Of a stretch of DNA of 39,169 nucleotides, positions 32,717 through 39,169 are shown in pieces (position 1 is the stretch's first letter; the number at the start of each line of letters is the position of its first letter). Origin of the DNA: a virus; the IMG/VR virus record IMGVR_UViG_3300040801_001664, positions 1-39,169 of that record; one strand, given 5' to 3'. The notes under the pieces were generated by a model. The model saw nothing but the letters and a program-made list of their open reading frames with translations. It did no database searches and was not told the origin of the DNA. The position numbers and the translations under genes are program-made.

Positions 32717-33296
32717 CGAACTGCACGAGACTGAAGAGTTCCGACGCACACCAAACTCCGGTGCGATGATGGGTCGCTCGAACGCAGCGAAGTTCGCTGG
32801 ACTGTCTGAAAATGTCCAGCGCACGCTGAGTTCCGATATCATTACACCAGAGTGGTATCCTTTCGCCATCGAGTGCAAGCATTACGGCGACAAGCCGAAC
32901 TACGCTGCGATCATCAAAGAAAACGATACAACTCTTGATCGTTGGCTTGGTGAAGCTATCTTCGATGCAATCAATCAGAATTTGCATCCAATGCTATGCT
33001 TCAAAACAGACCGCAAAGGTACACATGTCGTAATTCCGCGGTACTGGATGGAGCCGTATCTAGCGTGGCCAGCAAGACTGTACAACGGCAATGAGTGCTT
33101 GGTTCCGTCACATTACGTGATCTACGATCACATCTTTGTTATCATGGGGCTGGATGCGTGGTGTGCGTTTGGTCCGGTGTCAATTAGCACGTACATGGAA
33201 GATCCGCAAGATGTAGGTGAAATGACCGATGCGGCTCGCACCAGATTCTTTGAAAGCAGCGAAGCTAAGAAGTATCTACAACAATTAGACTCCTGA
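32655..33296 (+). CDS. PD-(D/E)XK nuclease, Holliday-junction-resolvase-like
   Basis: 213 residues. The N-terminus (KGNKFENDIVKCFNELHE), then RRTPNSGAMMGRSNAA, then SSDIITPEWYPFAIECKHYG, fits the PD-(D/E)XK fold. D61 and the E73-C-K75 pair are the metal-binding and catalytic residues, and E13 may be the first acidic helix residue. The pattern 'R-T-P-x-S-G-A' before D-I recalls archaeal Hjc-type and phage resolvase-like nucleases. The C-terminal half (VIYDHIFVIMGLDAW) is beta-rich and not recognised. Located after the gp47/gp46 chain, it may act in branched-DNA processing. A T4 gp49 analogue is a natural guess, but gp49 has a different fold. The next gene lies 407 bases away, so transcription may end here. 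Confidence 0.7.
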   Translation: MPSRSKTKGNKFENDIVKCFNELHETEEFRRTPNSGAMMGRSNAAKFAGLSENVQRTLSSDIITPEWYPFAIECKHYGDKPNYAAIIKENDTTLDRWLGEAIFDAINQNLHPMLCFKTDRKGTHVVIPRYWMEPYLAWPARLYNGNECLVPSHYVIYDHIFVIMGLDAWCAFGPVSISTYMEDPQDVGEMTDAARTRFFESSEAKKYLQQLDS

Positions 33297-33703
33297 AGTG
33301 GACCGACTCCCTGGCTATTCAATTAGCAGGGTTGCGAAGCTGGGTAGCGCCAGATAGGGCAGTGATGTCCTGGATCCACGAGCCTTGAAGCTGCTCAAAC
33401 TGGTGACGCGCGAACGTCTGCACTACGAGGCGATGCCTGTAGTTCCGTAGTAGTAGTGTATTGAAGGCTACCGTCCCCATCAGTCTCGAACTATGTCTGT
33501 AAAATGGGTATAAATGCACTACCTCAGTGTTAAAGTTTCCCGGCCGCGATGGCCAAAAACTGGGGGGAATTAGAACTATGTCTATTAGAAAATAATCGGA
33601 GAAATGGAGACCAATTGGCGAACAAGTGAGCCGAAGGCGAACTGGTCGCCAATTGACGAAGTCACTGTTGATCTGTCCCCCGATTGGGCGTACTATTGGG
33701 CCT
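33297..33703 (+). other. Non-coding interval before helicase gene
   Basis: About 407 bases without a convincing gene. Visible content: a short GTG-led frame of 19 codons (PGYSISRVAKLG core) ending in TAG; a direct repeat GAACTATGTCT at 33488 and 33573, each placing an ATG in front of a tiny frame; a GGCCGCGATGGCC hairpin followed by five A (33541 area); a TATAAATG at 33509, one base from a late element; and a 10-bp inverted repeat at 33612. No tRNA cloverleaf is apparent on either strand. Confidence 0.5.
33612..33655. repeat. 10-bp inverted repeat upstream of helicase
   Basis: CAATTGGCGA (33612-33621) and TCGCCAATTG (33646-33655) are perfect complements around a 24-base loop. GGCGAAC also repeats directly at 33617 and 33636. 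A weak sigma70-like pair follows: TTGATC at 33668, then 17 bases, then TACTAT at 33691, seven bases before the helicase ATG. Either an operator-like site or an RNA hairpin is possible. Confidence 0.45.
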
Positions 33704-35305
33704 ATGTCCGATATCCTCAATTTCTGGCCAATCCCTGAATTCCAACCTAGACCCAATCAGGTTGCCGCTTTGGAATGGTTGGCCGAACAAGATGCGAAGT
33801 ACTGCTTCCTGCAGGCACCGGTTGGTGCAGGTAAGTCCCTCATTGGTGCCACTTTTGCTGGTTACCGAAAAGCCATGCAGGGCAACACCCACGGTTCGTA
33901 CATCCTGACTCCACAGAGGATACTACAGGAGCAATACGAGAAGACATTCCCACGGCATATTGCTGCTAGCCTCTATGGCAAGGGGAACTATCAATGTGCC
34001 AAATGTGATTCGACATGCGATGTTGGTTCCGTTCTGGATAAGAAGTGCGGTAGTTGCCCTTACGACATTGCTAAGACGGCTGCTAAGGCAGCTGAAAATG
34101 TTATCCTGAACTACAAGATTGCATTCCTGATGTTCCGGTACACCAACGTATGGGCTACACGCCCATTGATGGTACTAGATGAATGTCACGTTGCAGAAGA
34201 CCATCTAACAGAACTTGACGCTGCCACAATCCACGAAAAGCGTGCAGAGAAGTATGGAGTCAAATGGCGTACATTTGACGACATGTTCCTAGCCCGTAAT
34301 TGGATCCGTGATGAGTACCTGCCAAAAGCACAAGACCATTACGACGATCTCTATGAAAGTCTCAAGCACATTGTAGAAGCTGGAGATTCACCGTCTTCCT
34401 CCGATGTACGCAAGTTGAAGGAAATGAGCGGCCTTGGCGAGCATCTCGATAGTGTTGGTGAAGTTGTTTATCTACCAGACGACCAACTTCAGGATGTATT
34501 CGTTCTCGTCAAAGATAAAGTGACGATGAAGTTTAAGCGTCTCAGTGGTGGTCCAATCTTCCATGAGATAGTCAAGCCACAAGCCGATAAGTTCTTGTTC
34601 ATGTCGTCGACAATCCTGAACTACAAAGGATTCTGCAACGACTTGAGCATCGATCCAGAAGATGCAGTCTACCTTGACCTGAACTCTGAGTTTGATCCAG
34701 AAAACCGTCCTGTATACTTCATGCCACAGATGAAGATGAACGCATCGTGGAAAGCAGATGAGAACGCTGGCAAACGTGAGCGAATGCTCCGGCGCATCAT
34801 CGATATCTGCAAGATGTATGACGAAGACGGTGTTACCCAAAGTGGTATTATCCACAGCGGTAACTTCCAGGTTGCGCAGTGGTTGGTGGAGAACCTCGAA
34901 GGAAAGATTCCCCAAGAGATTTGGCACCATAACCCTGACAGTGGGCGCGATCGAAATGACATTATCAACGGCTTCCAGCGGGATCAACTTCCAGGTATCT
35001 TGATCTCACCTTCTATCACAGAAGGACTCGATTTGAAAGACGACCTCTCCCGCTTTGCAATCTTCGTGAAGATCCCTTTTGGATTCCTTGGAGACCAGTG
35101 GATCAAGCGTCGTATGGAGATGTCGCAGGAGTGGTATCAGCGCAGAGCGCTGATCGATGTCATTCAGGGTGCTGGACGTGTTGTGCGTTCAAAGGAAGAT
35201 TGGGGACACACGTTCATCCTCGACGCATCGTGGGCATATCTGTACAAGTCGACTTCTAGGCACATCCCCGATTGGTGGAAGGACGGCTACCTAGTAGCAG
35301 ATTAG
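33704..35305 (+). CDS. XPD/DinG-type superfamily 2 helicase with Fe-S cysteines
   Basis: 533 residues from the ATG at 33704 (MSDILNFWPI); an in-frame GTG at 33626 would add 26 unlike residues. Walker A is APVGAGKS (38-45), Walker B is D-E-C-H (159-162), then FLFMSSTILN, SPSITEGLDLKDD and QGAGRVVRSKED (motifs III-VI). Between motifs Ia and II lie five cysteines (98, 101, 105, 115, 118 in NYQCAKCDSTCDVG and DKKCGSCPYD). This is the place of the 4Fe-4S domain of XPD/DinG helicases. Such enzymes unwind 5'-3', often at forks, D-loops or R-loops. T4 itself uses UvsW and Dda, so this is a different choice. It ends in a convergent overlap (TTAG) with the minus-strand chaperone gene. Confidence 0.88.
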   Translation: MSDILNFWPIPEFQPRPNQVAALEWLAEQDAKYCFLQAPVGAGKSLIGATFAGYRKAMQGNTHGSYILTPQRILQEQYEKTFPRHIAASLYGKGNYQCAKCDSTCDVGSVLDKKCGSCPYDIAKTAAKAAENVILNYKIAFLMFRYTNVWATRPLMVLDECHVAEDHLTELDAATIHEKRAEKYGVKWRTFDDMFLARNWIRDEYLPKAQDHYDDLYESLKHIVEAGDSPSSSDVRKLKEMSGLGEHLDSVGEVVYLPDDQLQDVFVLVKDKVTMKFKRLSGGPIFHEIVKPQADKFLFMSSTILNYKGFCNDLSIDPEDAVYLDLNSEFDPENRPVYFMPQMKMNASWKADENAGKRERMLRRIIDICKMYDEDGVTQSGIIHSGNFQVAQWLVENLEGKIPQEIWHHNPDSGRDRNDIINGFQRDQLPGILISPSITEGLDLKDDLSRFAIFVKIPFGFLGDQWIKRRMEMSQEWYQRRALIDVIQGAGRVVRSKEDWGHTFILDASWAYLYKSTSRHIPDWWKDGYLVAD

Positions 35306-35502
35306 ACGCGCTGCTTACCTGAGGCCCTATCCATAGCCTTGCGCTCGTTCTCGTAGTGGCGTTCAATGTATCGAGCAACGATCAATCGTTCTGTATGAGT
35401 TAGGTCAAACGCTTCTGTGTAAGTAAGACCGCCCTTCATGTGGAAGGCCAGATCAACAGCCTGATCGATAAGTCGAGCCGACTCCGACTGCATTTGCGCC
35501 AC
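35302..35502 (-). CDS. gp51-like small tail protein; putative frameshift extension of gp26-like
   Basis: A 66-residue protein if started at the GTG at 35502. The motif HMKGGLTYTEAFDLTHTERL, followed by helix VARYIERHYENERKAMDRAS, looks like the small proteins after gp26 in T4-like phages and like tail assembly chaperone T-domains. It occupies the T4 gp51 position (T4 order 26-51). The same frame is open upstream, without a stop, through the slippery site at the end of the gp26-like gene (Y-V-I-L-K-S-G-N-P-Q-H-F-R-E-T precedes the GTG). The protein may therefore be made mainly as a gp26-like fusion of 337 residues. AGGGA lies four bases before the GTG and is partly inside the hairpin, so independent initiation is possible but shielded. 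It ends in a convergent overlap with the helicase stop. Confidence 0.7.
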   Translation of the reverse strand: MAQMQSESARLIDQAVDLAFHMKGGLTYTEAFDLTHTERLIVARYIERHYENERKAMDRASGKQRV

Positions 35503-35508
35503 AGTTTC

Positions 35509-35553
35509 CCTGAAGTGCTGTGGGTTACCTGACTTCAGGATTACGTAAAAAAA
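35509..35553 (-). promoter_or_regulatory. Candidate -1 programmed frameshift signal (slippery T7 + hairpin)
   Basis: Reading the minus strand: codons ACT TTT TTT ACG TAA contain T TTT TTT in the zero frame (35553-35547). A seven-base spacer follows, then CCTGAAGT (35539-35532), a 15-base loop, and its exact complement ACTTCAGG (35516-35509). The zero-frame stop comes two codons after the slip. The -1 frame is open for 15 codons to the GTG of the 66-residue gene and through that gene. Sequence, spacing and position next to the tape measure gene match lambda G/GT-type sites. Confidence 0.75.
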
Positions 35554-36314
35554 GTGATAGGATTAGACGGGACGTCGATCTCCCAATCTTCACCACAATC
35601 TTTGCACTTAATTGTCTGCTTTGGCTGAATACCCCAGTCACTGACCTCGATAATTTCGTCAGCAATCTGGCCGATCCACCCAGCAGGAACTTCGTTCAAC
35701 CACTCGAGAATCTGATCGCGATTCTCGATACCATCGACGTCTTTGATCATTCCAGACAGGTTGGTGAATACTATCTTAGCGGCGTCTTCATTTGACATGC
35801 TGTCGAAATTGTCGGTGGACTGATACATTGCAATCACGTCTTTGAACATAGGCGGGCGCATTTCAACAACCTGACCATTCGGCATGGTAACAGAGTACTT
35901 CTTGGTGGGGTCGACTTCTTTGGTTGACCGTAGCAATTCGCGAGGCTGCAGAGTATACGTGTGCATCTGTGCATCCTCGCAGGTGTGTGCAATTTGAATG
36001 TCGAGGTCTTCTCCGTATGATACCAGACGGAGACACATCAGCAAATAATCAACATCCTTGGACAGGAGATCCATAGGCTTTTGAATTTGAGGAATTCTTC
36101 GCAGGAAAACTTCCTCAATAGCCTTACCTGATAGCAGCTTGTCGGGCGACTTCAACACGAGCTCATCAATCGTGGTCATGGGAGCAACATGAACTTCTCC
36201 ATCAACAACATCGTCGCTAATCTCACCATTGGTGTAGTACTTTCCACGCGATGGTAGTCGGAACGTTTCACCTGGAATACGCACTTTTGCCAGTAGTGGA
36301 TTTTGGTCTGTCAT
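35541..36314 (-). CDS. gp26: Baseplate hub/tail chaperone gp26-like
   Basis: A 257-residue protein related to T4 gp26 (208). Typical segments are the N-terminus RIPGETFRLPSRGKYYTNG, then a helix region PMTTIDELVLKSPDKLLSGK, then DVDYLLMCLRLVSYGEDL, and a single C-x-x-C near the C-terminus (KCKDCGEDWEIDV). T4 gp26 is needed for hub assembly. Here it stands head-to-head with the tape measure gene and ends in a slippery T7. Together with the following gp51-like frame this looks like the G/GT tail assembly chaperone pair, in which the main product and a minority -1 fusion coat the tape measure. GGAG precedes the ATG. It has its own late-type promoter. The chaperone role is inferred, as T4 gp26 is described as a hub factor. 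Confidence 0.82.
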   Translation of the reverse strand: MTDQNPLLAKVRIPGETFRLPSRGKYYTNGEISDDVVDGEVHVAPMTTIDELVLKSPDKLLSGKAIEEVFLRRIPQIQKPMDLLSKDVDYLLMCLRLVSYGEDLDIQIAHTCEDAQMHTYTLQPRELLRSTKEVDPTKKYSVTMPNGQVVEMRPPMFKDVIAMYQSTDNFDSMSNEDAAKIVFTNLSGMIKDVDGIENRDQILEWLNEVPAGWIGQIADEIIEVSDWGIQPKQTIKCKDCGEDWEIDVPSNPITFFT

Positions 36315-36337
36315 TATGATCTCCTATAAGGTCGAAC

Positions 36338-36345
36338 TATTTACA
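36338..36345 (-). promoter_or_regulatory. Late-type promoter TGTAAATA for gp26-like operon
   Basis: TGTAAATA on the minus strand, keeping the TAAATA core. It predicts an 18-nt leader before the gp26-like ATG, in the same size range as other late leaders. Confidence 0.55.
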
Positions 36346-36387
36346 AACACCCTCAAATGCCCTTGCCCCCTGGAACCCGTAGCGATA

Positions 36388-36395
36388 AGTAAATA
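36388..36395 (+). promoter_or_regulatory. Late-type promoter AGTAAATA for tape measure
   Basis: AGTAAATA, back-to-back with the minus-strand copy 42 bases away. It predicts a 17-nt leader, with GAGGAA before the GTG start of the tape measure gene. Confidence 0.55.
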
Positions 36396-36417
36396 GGTAA
36401 GTTGTAGAGGAACCGCA

Positions 36418-38676
36418 GTGGCAGAGAACGTCGATTACACAGTATTGGGCAGACGACTAGCTGAAGGTATGCGACAGGCTGGCTTATTCAGAGATATAGC
36501 CGAGGCCACTCGTGGACGCACCCAGGGCGATCGGGAAGGTGACAACATCACTGTTGATGTTGGTGATGCTGTCGAAACCGCCTTCAGACCTAGCAATCGC
36601 GCTATCAAGAACTGGAACAAGGCTGTCCAGGGACAAACTGTGTTTATGCGCGCCGAATCTCGTGAGGCTGTAAAAAGATTTAGGGCAGCTCAAACGCGCC
36701 ATCAAGAGGCCCTAAAAAATCAACAGCTAGCAATAGAAGCCGAAAAGAAGGGTGCAAAGATAGCAAACTACCGTCGCAGAGTTGAGGAAGCTCTCGTCGA
36801 AAGCACAGAAGAAATGCGTGAGGCGCAGCAAGCCTATATCAATGCGCAGAACCCAGCCACCAACAAGATGGCTATGCTCGCAGGTAGGGCAGGAACCGCA
36901 GCGTTGGCACTAGGTAGTATCGCTGCGGTGGGGGCCAAGTATCTTGCGGGCCAAACAGTGCAGCAACTAGCTGCCGGTTCCCAGCTAGCTGTTGGCGAAA
37001 TGGAAATGCTCACCGCAGCGGTTGGCGTAACCACCGAAGAGTTTCTTGAGCTTGAGGGGGCAAATCGACAAGCTCTAAACGCTATGGGCGGAACCTCTGT
37101 GGCGATGCAAGGTTTTAGGAATCAGATTGCAGCGGGAATATTTGAGGCTGATGGACTAGCGCGCACGTTTGGTAGTGTACGCAAGGGATTTATTGGTGTG
37201 GTTCAAGCAACAGGCGACATGGCCAAGAGCGGCATGCGCTCCACAGCAGCCACTCAGGGATACATTCAGCAGATGGATGAGTTCCGAACAATTTTCGGAA
37301 CGACGCCTGAGCAGTTTAGACAACTCAACAACACTTTGATGGAGAATGTTGAGGTTCGCCAATCGCTGAGAGGACTGGACCAAAATGAGCGTCGTGTTCG
37401 GATGGAAGGCATCCGAATGCAGATTGAGTTAAACGGCGCTCTTGGTATGACGTCAGAGCAGGCTGTTGCAGCTGCAACTAGATTACAAGAGATAGCAGGT
37501 GGAACAGCCAAAAATAGACTACAGCAAGCAGCAAGATTCCAAGCAATGGCTGCTGCGTACGGTATTGAAGGTGGCGCAGAGGCTGCAGCAGCAATTCGCG
37601 CAGGACGTAGGGCCACACCTGAACAACAACGTATCATTCAACAGGTTGCCAATCAACTATCTGATATAGGTGCACGCACGGAAACTGGTGGAACCATTGG
37701 CCAGGAAATGATGTTTCAGCAAATGTCAGACTCCTTGGGTCTGACGGAGCTGGTCGGCAAAAATTCTGTTTTCAACAGCACTCTCGGTGAAACAAATAGG
37801 GCACTAGAGGGTACTGATGACGCTGTTAAACAACTCAACGCACTGCTGGGTCCTGGCAGCGAGTTCACCACACTAAACAACAACACCGACAAGCTGAGCG
37901 AAACCATGGGCGGTTTGGCTATCGCCGTCGAGCGCCTATCCGATGCTATTGATAGTAAACTCGGCCAGTTGCTCAAGCAGGTGGGGAGCACAGCACTAGG
38001 CGCTTTCACAGGCGGTGCTGCTGCAGCTAAATTTGGACCTAGTGTTCTCCGAGCGCTAGGCCTTGGCAGGTTTGCCGGACCAGGTCTTGCGGCGGCCGCT
38101 CCTGCAATGATTGGGCCGGGTGTGGCAGCCACAGGCGCAGCGGCTGCAGGTACGGCAGCCCAGGGTGCTGCCGGGGCAGCAGGAGCGGGGGCACAGGCCG
38201 CTGCAGCTGGCTCTCGAGCTGGCGGCGCTATGCGTTTGCTTGGAGGTGCAGGAAGACTCGGTGGAGCAGTGCTGTCAAAAGCGTTCTTGCCTTTGACTCT
38301 TGCTATGGGTGCATACGGTGTAATCAAGGATTTCGATAAACTTGAAGGACCAATGGACTACATCAAGGCTATTGGGTCAGGCATGTCAGGTGGTTTGTAT
38401 ACTCCAGAGTACAGCACCGATGCTCCAACACCTGAACAAATGGCAGCTGGAGATATCACGGAGGAGCAACAGATGTTCTTCCCTGTGATAGCAGAACAGG
38501 CACTTAACCAAACCACACTAGCTGAAGCCGCACTCGAAGTCTCCCGAGAACAGAAAGCGTTGCTTGAACAACTCGTTGCTCTGCAAGGTAGCCTACTCGA
38601 TCACGTTACTGCTCCTAAAGCAACCCCTGGACCGGGCGTCGAGCGACGAGCACTACCAGGGTCAGAGATGTTCTAA
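36418..38676 (+). CDS. Tail tape measure protein
   Basis: 752 residues, starting with GTG behind GAGGAA. Residues 80-145 are coiled coil (SREAVKRFRAAQTRHQEALK, then AIEAEKKGAKIANYRRRVEE). Hydrophobic Ala/Gly segments follow (AMLAGRAGTAALALGSIAAV at about 152; a long Ala/Gly-rich region at about 525-610; SKAFLPLTLAMGAYGVIKDF). A helical middle contains GMTSEQAVAAATRLQEIAGG. This mix of coiled coil and membrane-like segments is typical of tape measure proteins, which fix tail length and later enter the host envelope. T4's equivalent, gp29, is 590 residues. Divergence from the gp26/gp51-like pair, which probably coats it, supports the role. The middle Ala-rich DNA is repetitive in codon use (GCA/GCT/GCG). 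Confidence 0.8.
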   Translation: MAENVDYTVLGRRLAEGMRQAGLFRDIAEATRGRTQGDREGDNITVDVGDAVETAFRPSNRAIKNWNKAVQGQTVFMRAESREAVKRFRAAQTRHQEALKNQQLAIEAEKKGAKIANYRRRVEEALVESTEEMREAQQAYINAQNPATNKMAMLAGRAGTAALALGSIAAVGAKYLAGQTVQQLAAGSQLAVGEMEMLTAAVGVTTEEFLELEGANRQALNAMGGTSVAMQGFRNQIAAGIFEADGLARTFGSVRKGFIGVVQATGDMAKSGMRSTAATQGYIQQMDEFRTIFGTTPEQFRQLNNTLMENVEVRQSLRGLDQNERRVRMEGIRMQIELNGALGMTSEQAVAAATRLQEIAGGTAKNRLQQAARFQAMAAAYGIEGGAEAAAAIRAGRRATPEQQRIIQQVANQLSDIGARTETGGTIGQEMMFQQMSDSLGLTELVGKNSVFNSTLGETNRALEGTDDAVKQLNALLGPGSEFTTLNNNTDKLSETMGGLAIAVERLSDAIDSKLGQLLKQVGSTALGAFTGGAAAAKFGPSVLRALGLGRFAGPGLAAAAPAMIGPGVAATGAAAAGTAAQGAAGAAGAGAQAAAAGSRAGGAMRLLGGAGRLGGAVLSKAFLPLTLAMGAYGVIKDFDKLEGPMDYIKAIGSGMSGGLYTPEYSTDAPTPEQMAAGDITEEQQMFFPVIAEQALNQTTLAEAALEVSREQKALLEQLVALQGSLLDHVTAPKATPGPGVERRALPGSEMF

Positions 38677-38703
38677 GACGTGGTAAGCGTTTTCAGGTCT
38701 GCC

Positions 38704-38711
38704 GATAAATA
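38704..38711 (+). promoter_or_regulatory. Late promoter GATAAATA for portal
   Basis: An exact GATAAATA, with a predicted 23-nt leader before the portal ATG. It lies in the loop of AGGTCT...AGACCT (38695-38700 and 38711-38716), a 6-bp inverted repeat. Confidence 0.75.
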
Positions 38712-38739
38712 GACCTTAGACACAATCGGACCACTATAA

Positions 38740-39169
38740 ATGGCAGACACACCAAAATTCACAGGGTTTTACAAGATTGTACAACCCGCTCCAGAAACAA
38801 CACGAGTAACCGATAACCAGTCTCTAACTGACGCTGGCATCTATGGTAACTACTCGTGGTACCAGCGTCTCGTTCAAGGTTCCGGTTCTCGCATCACCCG
38901 TTACCGTGAGTATGACCTCATGGATAACGACGTTGACATTTCGCGTGCGCTTGATACGATCGCCGAGGAAATTAGCGGTAACGACGAGGCGAGCGATGAG
39001 CCGTTAGTGATCTCTGTTGTTGCTGAAGACGATTCCGTGATCTCCGACACGCAGGTGCAGACACTTCGCGCAGCGCTGCGTTATTGGGTTAACATGAACG
39101 ATCTTCGTACGAAGATTTTCAAGATCGTTCGCAACACTATCAAGTACGGTGATGTCTTTTTCCGCAAGC
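38740..39169 (+). CDS. gp20: Portal vertex protein gp20 (partial, N-terminal 143 residues)
   Basis: The reading frame is open from the ATG at 38740 to the right edge. The stretch GSRITRYREYDLMDNDVDIS, then RALDTIAEEISGNDEASDEP, then VNMNDLRTKIFKIVRNTIKY, then GDVFF, is the familiar gp20 start region ('R-x-x-R-Y-x-E-Y-D-x-M-D', then 'A-L-D-x-x-A-x-E'). The portal is the ring through which DNA is packaged and ejected, and to which the tail attaches. Only about a quarter of the expected length (T4 524) is present. The predicted leader has only a weak CGGACC before the ATG. Confidence 0.93.
   Translation, partial: MADTPKFTGFYKIVQPAPETTRVTDNQSLTDAGIYGNYSWYQRLVQGSGSRITRYREYDLMDNDVDISRALDTIAEEISGNDEASDEPLVISVVAEDDSVISDTQVQTLRAALRYWVNMNDLRTKIFKIVRNTIKYGDVFFRK

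Noticed and set aside
33298-33500. Possible tRNA in the non-coding gap
   Set aside because: A GTCTCGAAC segment resembles a T-loop on the minus strand, but the flanking arms do not pair and no anticodon arm or acceptor stem could be built.
33509-33516. TATAAATG as a late promoter for the helicase
   Set aside because: The last base breaks the invariant TAAATA core seen at the other ten sites, and it lies nearly 200 bases from the gene.
33319-33756. A 145-codon minus-strand frame across the gap and the helicase start
   Set aside because: It overlaps the helicase start region, has no ribosome-binding site or late motif, and the product shows no recognisable pattern.
34472-34987. A 171-codon minus-strand frame inside the helicase gene
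   Set aside because: Antisense to conserved helicase motifs; no promoter or ribosome-binding site.
37716-38327. A 203-codon minus-strand frame inside the tape measure gene
   Set aside because: An Ala/Pro-rich mirror of the Ala/Gly-rich tape measure sequence; no start signals.
38735-38742. TATAAATG overlapping the portal start as a second late promoter
   Set aside because: The start codon itself creates the similarity, and an exact GATAAATA lies at a normal distance upstream.

Overview
The window is a fragment of a T4-like (contractile-tailed) phage genome. The evidence is a linked set of T4 hallmark genes: a gp55-type late sigma factor, the gp46/gp47 recombination nuclease, baseplate proteins gp25, gp6 and gp53, a gp5-like spike, a gp26-like protein and the start of the gp20 portal. 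The host cannot be read from the sequence. The very large structural protein and the lysozyme-less spike recall T4-like phages of aquatic and alphaproteobacterial hosts, but that is inference. Genes are packed, usually with TAATG or ATGA junctions. I see no tRNA, CRISPR array or insertion sequence.

Layout. (1) 1-25579, minus strand: a late structural cluster. In transcription order it encodes a nucleotidyltransferase with a capsid-targeting-like N-terminus, a gp48-like tube protein, gp53, a hub, the spike, gp25, gp6, a 3009-residue structural protein, three more tail proteins, a DUF5659-like protein, a long tail fibre and, after a strong terminator, a sulfotransferase. (2) 25580-25671: a divergent control region with an exact T4 late element on the minus strand and a sigma70-type promoter on the plus strand. 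(3) 25672-33296, plus strand: gp55, gp47, gp46 (interrupted by an intein), then a chain of nine overlapping small genes and a PD-(D/E)XK nuclease. (4) 33297-33703: non-coding. (5) 33704-35305: an XPD/DinG-type helicase, tail-to-tail with (6) the gp26/gp51-like pair on the minus strand. (7) 36418 to the end, plus strand: tape measure protein and portal.

Regulation. Ten copies of a TAAATA-ended octamer, five of them exactly GATAAATA, stand in front of structural genes and in none of the replication genes. This fits a late-promoter dialect read by the gp55 encoded here. Most predict leaders of 17-24 nt. Two predict transcripts that begin exactly at the start codon.

Most notable findings. First, the gp26-like gene ends in an in-frame T TTT TTT slippery heptamer, followed by a short spacer and an 8-bp hairpin. 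The -1 frame then runs open straight into the small downstream gene, beside the tape measure gene. This is the architecture of lambda G/GT-type tail assembly chaperones, in T4 gp26/gp51 position. Second, the gp46 Walker A motif is split by an apparent class 3 intein (Phe at position 1, W/C/T signature) carrying a LAGLIDADG domain.
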